From positions 1 to 64,000 of the forward strand of contig UZAN01040520.1 of the NCBI GenBank assembly GCA_900618425.1: 64,000 nucleotides of DNA. The letters run 5' to 3'. Position 1 is the first letter of the stretch. The number at the start of each line of letters is the position of its first letter. Shown here one piece after another: positions 1-11,590 of this stretch. This DNA is from Echinostoma caproni (lineage: Eukaryota > Platyhelminthes > Trematoda > Plagiorchiida > Echinostomatidae). The position numbers were made by a program, and so were the translations under genes. The notes under the pieces were generated by a model, which was not told the DNA's origin, searched no databases, and saw nothing but the letters and a program-made list of their open reading frames with translations.

Positions 1-880
1 CTCGTACGGGGATCAACCTGCAAAGTGAATATAATTATTAAGACCCAAAAAATATAAACTTTAAAACGGGATACGGTTTCCAGTTTCTTTACTCTACAAG
101 AACACTGATAGGCTTCGGTTCCCGCCTATTGTCACAACGAAGTTAGTTGGAATCACTACTGCAATGGAGAGGAAAATAAAATATGGCGGTTGAACTAAAT
201 CGGATGTTCGGGAGTATACCATTTGTGGTTGATTACTTAAAAAAATCATCCCTTAATGGAATTCATCCAACATCTTAGGGTAAAACTGTTGATGCATTTT
301 AGTTCTCTTGATAGGACCGGAAAACACAGACTACCAGAGATGTCAGTAAATCCGAGAACATAGTCGGGAATCAGAGGGCAAACTATTCCTGTTCGTTTAC
401 TTGGGTAAATCGTCTGGTGCAGTGGTGTGGTTCAGAAATCAACCTGTCGAACAAACCAACATTGTTTAAAATGGCGTCCTTCTATCTATTTGTCAGCTTC
501 TCTTTTATTACAGAAGCTGCGGGTCGATGCCAACAGTGATTCACAGTCATAGATTGTTGAACGTGGACATGAGTAAATGTATCAAATCTAATGTTTTTTG
601 GATGTAATAATAGCTTTCGGTGAATGACAAAATGGACCACTATCCAAAACCAGTGGCATGAGTTGATGAAGTTATTGCGATGTGCCATTTGTTCTACCCC
701 TTCTTATATGCATATGATACTTCATGGTAGATTGACCTTCAGTATTTGTAATGCTTGGGAAAATAAAATGACAAAGTGGCAAACAAGCTCGTTTTCATAG
801 ATTTGTATTCAGGCAAACACATCTCAATATAAACCTTTATACATTCTGTTGTCCGATATGATTTGTGAACATCACCCTGC
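1..880. other. Unassigned AT-rich sequence
   Basis: I see no recognisable gene, retroelement motif or structured RNA. Short open stretches occur on both strands, but none has family motifs or convincing splice borders. Confidence 0.5.
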
Positions 881-904
881 TTGGCTGAACATCGGAACGA
901 TTAG

Positions 905-965
905 GTCACTCACCAGCGCAGTGGTTTCACACCTAGCTGGACGTAACCGAGGCTTTCCGCCCCCG
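905..965 (+). repeat. Weak tRNA-like (pol III box) unit
   Basis: CAGCGCAGTGG near 913-924 resembles a pol III A box. About 27 bases later, GAGGCTTTCCGCCCC is a poor match to a B box. The A-box half resembles the one in the tRNA-like unit near 28.85 kb. It could be a degraded tRNA-derived repeat or chance. No cloverleaf can be drawn with confidence. Confidence 0.2.
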
Positions 966-3300
966 TTTGGAGTTTGTGGGTGATTATCGAGGCGAGTTCT
1001 CTGTCGGATGCTGGCCACAGCAGAGGCATTGGGCATTCATCTGCACACACACACCCCTCTGTATGACCAAAAAAATTTGTGCAGGCGCTAAAGCTTCCTT
1101 ATCTCACCCCTCACACGCCGTATCACGAGTAATCTCGATGATCAGATGAGTGAACAAACAACTGTGGGAAGGTGGCGAATACGATTTTCGGTCTCAAGAT
1201 GAAATCATTTCTAGTAACCTGTGATGTGAATTTATTATATTATCCTAAGACAATTTTATTCCTAAGTAGTGATATATATAATGAGATGTATCGGCATGAA
1301 TACAAATATCTGAAAATAAGTTTCTTTACACCACTTTGTTATTTGCTAGAAACGTGCCTAACAAAAAACTTGGAATTTCGATGGTCATCGTTGTACCTGA
1401 AAGTTTGAGCAATATAGGCAAAACGTACAAACAATTGCTAGTCAACTGAAAAGAGCTGGTTTGGGGTCAAAATGTTTTAGGTGCAATTTTTGGTTGATTC
1501 TTTCAATTCTTTACTGGAAAGTTACAAAAAATTGTAGAAGCCCGTCTTTTTTGATCACAGAACGAGTTACCAAAACTACGAGTATTGATAATGGTTTCAG
1601 AAATGTGATCCAACCTTTTATATTCTTAAACGGGCATTTCAATCTAGATCAGTGATACAGTATGCAAACTTGCACAAGTACCTTTATGTGCATTCTACGC
1701 GACTCCTAATAACCTATATGTAAGCAAGTTAAATATGTGCACAGTGGACCAATAAAAGGCAAGTTTTGATTTCGGTGGATTCAATCATGTATTAAAACAA
1801 GTCTGACCGATCTTCCAATTTTTTTATTTAGGGATTTATTTTTCCTCTTATAGGAGTTTAACCTGATAAATGTTTATTATTTCCAATGTTTTTATTTTGT
1901 GCCAGTTGGGATTCATCAGCAGCACGAGGACAAGAACCGTGGATACACTTTGCTTATGAGTCAAAACACTTGCCATAAAACCGAATGACATTAACCATTT
2001 ATGTCGGGCTTACTTGGAGTGGTGTTCTTAATTTATTCCTTCTTGGCATACAATCATAGTAGCTGTTGCTGTTTTAAAGCAATTTGATCACAAAATCCAC
2101 ATTAAAATGACCCTCTGGTCTAGGAAATTGAAAAAATCGTGAAATAAACACCTCATTTTGTGCACTAATTAGGAGTATAGTTGTCAGCCTGATGGTAAAT
2201 TTCTTAGTAATAAACAGCTGCTTACTCCTTCCATTTGGGTTAAGAAAGCTTTTCCGTCTACTACCGAATCCCCACCGCCCGTCATACCGATTTATCGAAA
2301 AGTGATATTGTGAGTTTCAACAGGGTGATACTTTTGGCAACTGTTCTGCTGAATCGTTGATCTGTTTGCAGCAAAATAAAATAAAATATTGGAGCAAAAA
2401 GTGCACTTTAGGTGAAAGTATTTTCTATTTAGGAATAAATATAAGAGAGATGTGAATGGTCCTATCAAGCATCCACTTCTACCAACTACACCTATTGAAG
2501 ATAAACAGAATAGCCACATTTAAAATCACGCAAAATGGTTGATGAAAGCTGGGTAGACTGAAAACCAGCGACAAGAACGTTTAGTTTAATTATGTGTAAC
2601 GGTCATCTTACTTGAGGTAAAGAACCTCATAGTTGCATTAAATATTAGGCGCTGTATTGAACGAGATGTCAAGAACCATGCCTCCAACCGAAGTCAGCTT
2701 GTACCAAAGGGTTCTAAAATAGAACCTTAACTCAGAGCATTGCAGTGGCGGCAACATAAATCGCTTGACGAAAACCACAAAACGCTATTGTTTCTAACAT
2801 GTTTTAATGGTACCTGGGCTTATTTCAGACAGAAGTAGAAATGATGATTAAGGTGTGCCTGTCAATGCTCAGTTGAATCTTTATGAAAATTACCTAGCTA
2901 AACTAGGAGTTTCGTCTCATCCCCTATTAATGGCGAGTCAAACAGCAGTCCGCGAAAACGCCATTCACATAATAACGTAAGTGGTGGTCCGGTGGTGAAG
3001 GTTTTCAAGTTATCACTCCGGAGGATGTATGCACAAATCCCAAAACCAACGCGTGGTTTGCCCCATTGTGTATTATATGGCAGCCCCTTGAGTACCCGCT
3101 TCCCCTTTCCTGTAGATTATATCATTGAATTTTCAATAAAAACGAAGTAAACATGTAATAAGAAAGAAATGTCGTCTCTCTCTCATCTCATAAATTCATT
3201 TCAGAATGAAAAAGCATCACTATCTAATAGTGGAATACCTACATTCCACTTCCTCATAAACCGGGGAGAATTTTACATAATTTATCTGAAAGGCAGCTTT
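966..3300. other. Unassigned sequence upstream of the PLE
   Basis: There is a short CA-rich run near 1045-1057 and otherwise no recognisable feature. The N-terminal part of the PLE may begin in the last few hundred bases before 3300, but I cannot recognise it there. Confidence 0.45.
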
Positions 3301-3377
3301 CTTTTATAAAACTAAAAGCCTCATCCCTGAGATGGAATTTTTATTTCCCCCTGAAGAAGACGGATAATGGAATCCAT

Positions 3378-3590
3378 TTGAAGGAGCAATTCGAAATCCT
3401 GATTGGTCAAACCGAGGGTCTAATACCTAACTCAGGCGAGAATTTGGAGAGGTTTAAAGTTGCTATAGGTTTCGAAAGGTTCACACGCGATCCAGGACGG
3501 CTCACGCGTCACCATGTAAGCTCTTTGAGAAAAAAAGATATGCTGCTCACAACAGATAAAGGTATCCAACCGGTTATTATGAACAAGTAA
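3378..3590 (+). pseudogene. PLE RT N-terminal fragment
   Basis: A 70-codon open stretch carries the region just before the RT core. It ends in LLTTDKGIQPVIMNK and then a stop where intact elements continue reading. In-frame reading resumes beyond the stop as DYVQKLSEVISDDKS, which shows that the stop is an inactivating mutation and not the real terminus. The ATG at 3378 is unlikely to be the original start, because similar sequence extends upstream of it. Confidence 0.65.
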
Positions 3591-3624
3591 GATTATGTTC
3601 AAAAGCTTTCTGAAGTGATTTCGG

Positions 3625-3873
3625 ATGACAAAAGCTGTGTTTGATGTAACAAAGAAAAGGAAGAAACATAGAACGTTGGTGGTCGAAATCATAAATCTAC
3701 AAAATGCACTATACATACAGGGGCATGTAGACAATGTAAAATTCAAGAGACCGAAACCACGTGGGTCCACCATCCCGCGATTGTATGGTCTCCCTAAGAT
3801 CCACAAAGGCGAATTCACCATATCACACAACGGCACAGTTGTAAGTCGAATTACCATAACCCATCCGTCATAG
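3625..3873 (+). pseudogene. PLE RT fragment with YGLPKIHK motif
   Basis: An 82-codon open stretch contains PRLYGLPKIHKGEF, the most diagnostic PLE RT block, preceded by a proline-rich, basic stretch. The usual next block is a conserved arginine-proline strand. Here it is altered (SRITITHPS) and followed by a stop. The next homologous piece (QNLQDSSQFVAKTR, near 3880-3930) lies in another frame, so there is a frameshift between the two. Confidence 0.75.
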
Positions 3874-3932
3874 ACTAGTCACGCAAAATCTCCAAGACAG
3901 CTCCCAGTTTGTAGCTAAAACAAGACTGGATC

Positions 3933-4600
3933 TTGGATGTCTTCTCAGTGCTCACTAATGTGCCCCTGATAGAAACAGTGGAATTTGCCAGTGATCAAAT
4001 AGTTGAATGTAAACTTTGGTATTCCGGACGCAACTCTAAAGGAACTGTTAATTACGCTTCACACTCAAGGTCCAGTTTCTGTTTAACGACACTATCGTCA
4101 GATGGTCAGGGTTTTCATGGGATTCCCACTCGGTCCGCTGCTGGCTGACATCTTCGTGGATAAATAAGAAAGGAGCGCACTGAGCTCAACTATTGCGGGA
4201 TTAGCAAACTACAGTAGATATGTAGGTTGCATCTTTTGTGTGATCGATTGTGAAGATTATATCCCATAGACACTAAAATTGTTGAACGAGGCACAGCCAT
4301 CGCTAGAATTCACTGAAGAGGTTGAAATGAACAGTATCTTTGCCTTTCTGGATGTTGCCGTAACCAGGAGAGAAGTTGGATCAGTGAGAAGAAAGATCCG
4401 CGGAAATAAAACATGGGATGGTGAATAAACCAACGTCTATAGTTTAGTTCTTGTGAAATGCAAATGTTATTTAGTCCGATATCTAGCCTTCAGAACCCGA
4501 TGGATTCGTTTAGCAGACACCTTGGATGAAGAATTACGCATCATCCGCCAAATGCTGCGGGACAGTGGTTAACTGGAAAAGCTCATTGGTGAGAATATTT
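3933..4600 (+). pseudogene. PLE RT palm and thumb remnants, catalytic motif substituted
   Basis: Motif A (DVFSVLTNVPLIETV), motif B (GFPLGPLLADIFVDK) and the downstream FLDVAVTRRE and RTRWIRLADTLDEELR blocks are readable in order across at least three frames. Motif C normally reads YVDD in this family. Here it reads YVGC (4219-4230), with both metal-binding aspartates lost. In-frame stops occur at several points, including just after IFVDK. This copy cannot encode an active RT. Confidence 0.75.
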
Positions 4601-4825
4601 GGCTAACTTCGGAGAAAGAAAACACTATTCATAAGGATTCCATTTAATGACGTCTCCCACAGAGAGAGCCTTGTAAAGTCTCTGAGAGTGACTGTAAGTT
4701 TCACTTTCCCCACAGCCAAACTAAGACCAGTGTTCTCTTCATCACCAGTGATGCGAATGCAGGTGAAAGACAAACGGCCGAAGCGGACATCATCCATGAT
4801 AATTTATTCTTTTAAGTGCTCAATT
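4600..4825 (+). pseudogene. PLE connector and start of GIY-YIG domain
   Basis: The + strand reads RKKTLFIRIPFNDVSHRESL, then VMRMQVKDKRPKRTSSM and IIYSFKCSICC. This is the usual PLE order: a hydrophobic strand, a KDK-type basic linker, then the first GIY-YIG strand with a cysteine pair. Reading stops shortly after the cysteines, where the domain is interrupted by inserted or unrelated sequence and SINE-A. Confidence 0.6.
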
Positions 4826-4857
4826 TGTTGTCCGTTAGATTGAAGTCTTACGTTGAA

Positions 4858-4975
4858 ATTGTCAAAAGTTCAGTAACCAGTGAAATTCGAACCCGTCCAT
4901 GGACGTCGTTCACGCTGTTGTACAGTGTACGCTCTGCAAGCTGCGTTACGAGGCCACACCTATAGCAGTGATTTT
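4858..4975 (-). repeat. SINE-A copy 1 (tRNA-derived), inside the PLE
   Basis: Read on the - strand, the head GTGGCCTCGTAACGCAGCTT gives a degraded A box (4931-4950) and GGGTTCGAATT a B box (4883-4893). A tail beginning TACTGAACTTTTGACAATT follows. The same order, spacing and wording recur in two copies near 51.8-52.06 kb, so this is a dispersed family. The copy lies between the two halves of the PLE GIY-YIG domain. I could not identify a clear target-site duplication. Confidence 0.75.
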
Positions 4976-4979
4976 TCAA

Positions 4980-5396
4980 ACTCGAATCATCCATCCAAAT
5001 TTTAAGTACGTCAGTGGTGCATGTTATGTAGGTTGTACGGTAAGGCGTTTGTCTCAACGCTTTAAGATTTACCGCTCGCGATGGTTAAGTCGGGAAAGAA
5101 GCGGCTACATCTCAAGCGCGATCGTGGGTCATTTCGTCGACACCGGACACAAGATTGAATAGGAGAAAGCTTTCGATGTTGTTTATCGCATTTCACTCAA
5201 TCGTTTGAGGGAAGCCCGAGTTTGGACATTAGTCTTCACCGAGGCGATCGTCATTGGCTTACCAGGCCCCAACCAGAGTATCCCAAAAAGAGTGGTTCAA
5301 GCGCTTCAATTGCTTTGGCCTGTTGTGAAAACCAAAATAGAACATGACGTGTCACCTGACCCAAGTGAGGAGAAGTCATATCAACTGATATACTAA
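4980..5396 (+). pseudogene. PLE GIY-YIG endonuclease C-terminal half
   Basis: YVGCTVRRLSQRFK carries the YIG-type strand and the following helix with the conserved arginine. IVGHFVDTGHKIE then matches the histidine-containing block of PLE endonucleases, and a stop follows at about 5161. Reading resumes as FDVVYRISLNRLREARVWT and ends with GPNQSIPK, close to the usual C-terminal EA...N block. An apparent Cys-x-x-Cys just upstream (CTLCK, about 4924-4938) is encoded by the SINE insertion and is not part of the enzyme. Confidence 0.7.
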
Positions 5397-5399
5397 ATG

Positions 5400-6980
5400 T
5401 TTTCCCACCCACTCACACAAAAAATGTCTTTCTATTTGGCTCCGACTACTGTGCCTGAATTGAGCCAATGGCTCTCAGTATGCAAGCATTTTTCCACAGT
5501 AAGACCATGGTCAGGAATATGCAAAACGAATGGTTCACTCATGGCTATCCTGTACATATTCCAGAATTGATTTCTAGATGTTTTGATCGAGCCAATTCCA
5601 CAGGATATGTTTCGGTATACCGCATCAAGACATGATGGAACAGCAAAACTAACTAAATAACTATCAATCGGTTATGAGCAGTTTTCTATTCATCTCCGGC
5701 TATGTGAAACTCAGATTCGATCCTGAATACTGTCTGAAGTATGCTTTTTTTTCCTCCGAATTACTCCCAAGTAGTGTAGTGTGATTATAATATTTTGGTG
5801 CGATAAATATTTACCATTCTTACTCCATCGTTACGCAAATTCAACGAATGTTCTAGCCAGAACAAGGAAAGCCCTAAAGTCAGGCTTGGCTACCATAAAA
5901 ACTCGCAAGTGATGAAAACCTACCAGAATACCGGGTTAAGGGTTTATAGTGTGGAAACTAAATTCGCTACTTTTGTTAAAGCAATGTGCACTGAGAATTG
6001 TACGCGAATAATGTAGGCTAAAAGGTGAATAGTAAATGAATTGTAGAAATAAACTGACTGTTCACTGCCACCCACGAGGTATTGCTTATCACAATGTAAA
6101 GATATACATCTAATTTACTCACTAAAGGTCACTGTAGAAATGTTTCACAGACATTTTAGGTCAGAGTCTTTCGCGTAGAGTCTAATGTTGATAACATGTG
6201 TCTGCTTTGGTTATTCCCGGGCAGAGCGATTGGTTATATTCCACCGAAGAATATAACACTACAAATTCGACACGATGACTTTGGTCAGTCTCAAAGTGAA
6301 CTGTTTGTCACAGCACACTGGATAGCAACGCAATGAATAGGGGTAGTTTATACCTCGGGAGTGCCAATCTAATGCGGGAAAAGACCAAGATGGGTCTACC
6401 ACAGATGAATAAGAGATTTTATATGACGCAACTTCAGAACGAGCTTCAAGAGCAATGGTTTTCAATAAGCTAGGTAAAGTTGTTCACTATTCAATAGTAT
6501 TCTAACTAATCATGAATGTTTTCACTTACACTTACATATATATACTTACCATTTTCTTCGCAAATTCCATCAAAACTTTAATCCAGGAACAAGTTTTACC
6601 CGCCATTGATGCTTTTGTGTCTGGAATATTTTATTGCTCAGAATTTTTATTAGGATGACAATGGAGTTTTCTTGAGACAAATAGAAAGATAATCTACGGT
6701 AAGAAGTGGCATTTGCTCATGGCATCTTCGCTGATACCAATCCTCATTTCGAACCAAATTTACTCGGTTGGTTGTGATAATGATGATTTCGTATAATGAA
6801 ATCGTGAAGAGTTATTCCTGAGCACTTGTATGCGATGCTCCTGTGGGAGAAAGTGCATCTGTCTGTATTACATTCTATCTGTGACAATTTAACTGTTGTA
6901 CAAAAAAGTTAAAGCTACATTGATTTTATCTAATTTGGTATAAAGTTTGAGAAGACGAGCAGAAAGTGAACAGTTTATCT
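5400..6980. other. Unassigned AT-rich sequence
   Basis: No recognisable gene or repeat. The last 30 bases run into the (CAT)n tract at the end of the RTE copy. Confidence 0.5.
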
Positions 6981-6984
6981 AACT

Positions 6985-8775
6985 CCTCATCATCTTCATC
7001 ATCATCATCGTAAAGGGAAATACAGTAAGGCGAACTTCACTGATCGCTGCCAAGCTCACATTGTACACAAATCAAATGATAAAGCACACGATGGAGAGGA
7101 ATTGGGCCTATCTGGAGGGAGGCAAAGACAAAGAACCTCTATGGTCAACACACAGAGTACACAATCTAAGTGTGTGTACATACCTTTTCAATCATTCTGA
7201 CCTGATAGGAAATGACAACAAGAACGCCACTGCTGTCGGTTCGTCGCCATATCCTTCAGTGTNCAACCAGCCAGTTGCAATCATTCGGACCCCAACCTGG
7301 AAAACGGGAGAAATCGATTCTACCTAATCGCTCTGTGCGTTTCTTCTTGCCTCGCTTCCTTGTCATCTGTTAACCTCCACGAGATTTCTTTCAGGTTGGA
7401 AACCTGAAACAGCAGCTGCGAATAAGGCGCGGTGCGGTAGACGATGGCTGAGCATGCGCAATACGTGTCCTAGCCAGCGAACCCGACTAACCTGAATTCG
7501 ATGGGACAAAGAAATTCCCCATCGAAGCACTACCAAATATGCGACGACGTATCTCAGAGTTTCCTAAAAGGTCGCTCCATTCAACCCGTGCCAAACTAAG
7601 TAAACATCTGCAGTCGAAGATTTCTAGACGACGAATATCTTCCACGCGCAGATTTTGCGTCTCGCAACCATAAAGTAGAACTGACCGCACACTGGCGCAG
7701 GATACACGACCTTTCAGTTTCAACGAAACATCGCGTCTGCACCTAAGGTGTTTCAGTCCTGCGTAAGCTGCTCGAGCCTTGGAAATGCGAGCGGTTACTT
7801 CACTGAGTATGCTGCCGTCATTTGAAACGCAGCCACTTAAGTAGGTGAAACACTCCGCTACAGCTAATGCTTAACCACCAGGCATCAGTGCTGGAGTAGA
7901 CGACACCCAGTCTTGTGGCATCATTTCACACTTTGAAGGTGCAAAGCGCATGCCGAAAGGTGATACAGAACCTGCTTATCTGTCAAGAGCGCTTTGCGCA
8001 TCCTCCATAGATTCGAACAGACACANCTCTAAGTTGCACGGGTTTTCTCCAGCTGCCAATTCAATACCGACGTTTTGGAGACCACCGAGTGCGTTCTGTA
8101 GTACTTCGTCTACGATGAAATTAAACAGGAATAGCGAAAAAGGGCACCCTTGACGGACACCGCTCCTCGTTTCGAAAAGTTTACGTAGCCCAACGTAGAC
8201 CCTTACGCAATCGGAAGTATGCAGGTACAGCTACCGTAATAGATTTACATACTTCCACGGCATTCCTTTGCGGAGCAGGCTCCTTTTAGGTCAAGGAACA
8301 CTACGATCGTTGGCCGACGATGTGTACGACACAGTTTGAGGACTTGAAGCATAGCGTAGATTTGGTCGACTTGGTCAGAATCCGGTTTGTTGTTCATAGA
8401 TATTCTTCTCCCTTAAGAGTGTCAGGTGGTGAAATATTACAGAAGTCAGCGCTTTTGTGATCATCGGAACTAAACTAATCCCACGGTAGTCAGCGCAGTC
8501 GTTGAGTTATCCCTTCTTGAAGATCGGGACGATTAACGATCCACCCCAGGACAAAGGGATACGTTCCTCCGTCAAAATGCTACAAAGTTAGCTAGTAATT
8601 GAGTCACCAAGAAAATCACCGTCGCAATTTCTGGAATGAACACATTAGCACTGGGCCAATTCAACTGTTCACTAAAATACTCTGCCCCGCGATCAAGTCG
8701 TTGTTCTATATTGTAAATAGTCTGTTCACTTTTATCGCAAATGATCTCATTGACTGGTATGCGACTTCACAGCAT
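6985..8775 (-). mobile_element. RTE-type LINE remnant, copy 1
   Basis: On the - strand the pieces of an RTE-clade RT appear in order from 8775 down. They are RLDRGAEYFSEQLNWP (about 8700-8650), ERIPLSWGGSLIVPIFKKG (about 8567-8510), YRGISLVPM, FLDLKGA (motif A, about 8300), SGVRQGCPFS (motif B, about 8150), FGMRFAPSKCEMM (about 7925), VRSVLLYGCETQNLR (about 7680) and the C-terminal RCL...RRRIFG block. The sequence ends in a (GAT)n-like run at 6985-7012, consistent with the simple-repeat tails of RTE elements. Several stops and frameshifts are present and no endonuclease is visible, so the copy is 5'-truncated. SR2 of schistosomes belongs to this clade (family knowledge), but the exact family was not determined. 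Confidence 0.85.
7487..7723 (-). pseudogene. RTE copy 1, RT C-terminal fragment
   Basis: This 78-codon stretch begins inside the conserved KGRV...VRSVLLYGCET block and runs through VEDIRRLEIFDCRCL and GNSEIRRRIFG. These are standard C-terminal landmarks of RTE-type ORF2. The frame is lost right after, but RFAGxDTYCACS and a WGP...LKDMA-like ending can be traced in other frames to about 7240. The ATG is internal. The wording differs from the corresponding part of copy 2, so the two copies belong to different subfamilies or are of different ages. Confidence 0.8.
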
Positions 8776-10740
8776 AAACATAGATTGCTTGATATTCTTT
8801 GAAGGAAAGCGTAATATTCTCTCCTCTGTTTATTTTGTCTAATCTCGCTCCAGAATGGAGAGTGGATTGCGGAGCAGAATTTGGCTACCGCCCCTCNACA
8901 ATCCAAGTTTGTCTGGGATGCAAAATCGTTCAGTTCAGTAAACTCGACGTACATCGTTCTCGGGGGCAAATTTAGAAAAACAAACTGTTTGAAACTTTTA
9001 TACGGGTTAACTAATGATGCAAACTTTATGAAATTTGGTCACCGAAAATTAGCCGATTATGATTTATTTAATACACATTTACAAAACTTTGGTTGAAATA
9101 GGAAAACGTTAGTGAAACTTTTGAAGGGTTCAATAATTTCACAGCTTGTTTTCTTGATTTTACAGCGAATCGATTTTAAATGTTGAGGCTGGATCAGAAT
9201 AGTGTTGAATTTGGGATTAATCTGTGACACAGACACCGATGATTTTTGTACATCCTCGGTACTTGCACTCTATACTTAGCAACACGCAAGCGTGATACAA
9301 AGCACTTTCACCAACCATCGTAATCGTGTAGAGATAAGATCAAATGAATGTTTGTTTACGGATGCATGTACTATTTTTGAAAGTTTGAATGATAGGAGCA
9401 GTTGAGATTCAAATGCTCTTAACTAAAAATATATTAGACAAACAGTTGAAACACGAACGCGGCCGCTAAAAGGATAATCGTAAGTAGTGTTATGCGAATA
9501 CAAATACCTTTCTTTTCAATATGATGGAATCACCTAAGGCATCAATGTTGCTAAACGTTGTGGCTTAGGGTGAATGTTCGGGGCAAGAATGGAATGTATA
9601 CCACCACCGCTATCGCCGCTGCCACCAATACCGTTGGCAACAGAAACAACAACAACCAACAAATGATGTGTATTTGCTTTTAAACCTCTAATCGAGAGGA
9701 TAATTAAAATATCGACAAAATCAGTTGCAAAGCGAGAACCGGTTTAGATTTCCATTTCGATTTATTATCTTCTTCAATAACACACATTTGGAGAAGAGTT
9801 TAATTAGGTTTTTGTGTATAAAACATTCATCGGGTGGTATCATAATAAACTGTGGCTCCATTTTAAGAAGAACTGGTGGGAATAAATAAAGATTGTGCAT
9901 AAAGTCCGTAAAGCAATGGCAATTTGTGTGCATAAACCAATCATAAGTGGAACATTGGAAATTTCACGTTACGCTTCCAAAAAGTGCTGGTGAATCTAAC
10001 AAAGGAAACTAACAGTTTTGACCGCAGTTTACTTACAAATCTTCCCTTTTCACTCGAAATTCAGTTTCTCGCTGTGTTCATTGTACAGTTTTTTTCATTA
10101 AATACCGGCTATGATACCGTCAGTTTAAATTTCCTCTATTATGGTTATGCTTCTGGGTGACTTCACCATATTATTCTCATTCAAACATTTGGATTGCGGC
10201 CTGAGACTTGAAATGTTAAATTTCATTATAAAATACTCCCGGCATAGCCTGTGATTCCCTCTTTGAACGGTAAAACGTTCTCCTCCGTAGAAATTAAATC
10301 CAGGGTTATTCAGGGTGCAAATATATCTATAGTCGGAAGTCATCTTCAATGTAATCGCGTGCACAATGATTATGTTGGGTATTGACAGTTGAAGCCAGGT
10401 CCAACTCTATTTGAATCATGATTTGGGGGTATATCCCAAGATGCATAATGCCTAATGTTGATTGATACGTTGATTTTGTTTCTAGTCTTAAAACAGGCTT
10501 CCAGTACCGGACCGTTTTTGGCAACCTAACTAATCTTGTTGTTAGTAATAATCTTATTCTCCAGACTGAATCTTAAGAATGCCGCAAATTTGTCCTGTCA
10601 TCTAAAATTTGTTATTCAATTAACCTTTTAAAACAAGGAACATTAGGGTTTGAAGAGTGATGTTTAGGCTTTCAGATTTTAAAAGCTTTCACTCACCTTA
10701 ACGTTCTCATTAAACTTATGGAAGCCGTCTTCTTCTACAT
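8776..10740. other. Unassigned sequence
   Basis: No recognised gene. A short trinucleotide-like patch (ACC/CAA-rich) lies at 9600-9660. A NotI-like GCGGCCGC occurs near 9460. One undetermined base is at 8897. Confidence 0.45.
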
Positions 10741-10749
10741 TGATTGTGC

Positions 10750-11590
10750 CATCACGACGAGACTGCACATTGACGTGGTGTGATGGCTTGCGTGCTTCCA
10801 TGACCGTGCAAGCCACTCAGGATGGCTTTTCATAGCCGTAGATCCAGTCATGCCTGAAAGGTCAACGGGTAGAAGCCAAATGAAGATCAGTCTCACAAAG
10901 CCAGCTGCCTGGGCTTTCCTAGCTTATTTCGTCTATTCTCACCCGCTCCTGGGAGAGGCTACTCCAGAAAACAAACACGGTGAGAGGCAGTTTACCGGTC
11001 AAAAAATCCCCGCTAGATGGACGTAGGAGTGGGGTACCCAGGGCTTCCTCCTGACGGTGGGAGAAATCTTTGCACTTCATTGGACAACTACCGCCAGGCC
11101 AAGTTGGGTAGCCCCAAGCCAGTAAGATGCTGTCCCGTCCAAGTTCCACCTGTCTCATCGGGTGCAAGAGGTTAAGGGCCGATCCCAAAAAGCGGACCGA
11201 TAATGAAAGCACCAGCGAACAACACAATTAATCGAAATTCAAAGGCCTTGCGTAACAAGTCTCTAGAAGCTCCCATGCAGGTGCTTCGTTCACGCTTCCG
11301 CGTTGGATTTACGCTCCACTGCCTTGTGAGTCAAACTTTTAAGTCAAAGGCTCCGGTTAGGGTTCCTAAAGAAAAAACCCTTCGTCGGTCTGGGTTACCG
11401 CGAAGTATGTCGTGCCCAAAAGTCTTAGGCACCCATTTGGAAAATCCTCTCCCATCTATCTAGTTCCTTCTCTCCATCCCGAATAATCCCAGATGCATCC
11501 TGTTTACGCTAACCATTGCACGTCACAGCGTTTTACCAGCAAGGCCAAACAATCAGAAATTACGGGATTTGTGAAGCCAAAATTACCTTT
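10750..11590 (+). other. Probable 5' leader of RTE copy 2
   Basis: This block is visibly more GC-rich than the AT-rich DNA before it and runs directly into the endonuclease remnant. Open stretches exist on both strands (11203-11463 on +, 10919-11227 on -), but neither has a motif I recognise. Assigning it to the element rests on position and composition only. Alignment of several genomic copies would settle where the element starts. Confidence 0.4.

Larger units (their letters stand above)
3300..5400 (+). mobile_element. Decayed Penelope-like retrotransposon (RT plus GIY-YIG)
   Basis: Pieces of one Penelope-like polyprotein follow each other in order, separated by stops and frameshifts. DKGIQPVIMNK (about 3558-3590) resembles the DKG motif ahead of the RT. 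LYGLPKIHKGE (3783-3815) is a PLE hallmark. LDVFSVLTNVP (about 3930-3962) is RT motif A. GFPLGPLLADIFVDK (about 4119-4163) is motif B. RYVGCIFCV (4216-4242) sits where motif C should be. FLDVAVTRRE (about 4347-4376) follows. The connector with KDKRPKR and MIIYSFKCS (4760-4820) leads into a GIY-YIG domain with YVGCTVRRLSQRF (about 5026-5064). PLEs encode an RT fused to a GIY-YIG endonuclease. The copy is dead: it has many stops, and the YVDD aspartates are replaced by Gly-Cys. A SINE-A copy splits the GIY-YIG domain. The ends are approximate and I found no flanking terminal repeats. Confidence 0.85.

Noticed and set aside
4899..4975. Cys-x-x-Cys in front of the GIY-YIG domain, as if a zinc finger
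   Set aside because: It is encoded by the inserted SINE-A copy read in the wrong sense, not by the PLE.
3300..5400. Hammerhead ribozyme flanking the PLE
   Set aside because: PLEs often carry hammerhead motifs. I looked for a CTGATGA core with GAAA partner near both ends and found no convincing set.
9600..9660. Trinucleotide-like ACC/CAA patch as a coding poly-amino-acid tract
   Set aside because: It is short and imperfect, and no splice borders or flanking open frame support coding.
10919..11227. A 102-codon minus-strand open frame
   Set aside because: It lies in the GC-richer probable leader of the + strand RTE element and shows no motif. Likely a shadow frame.
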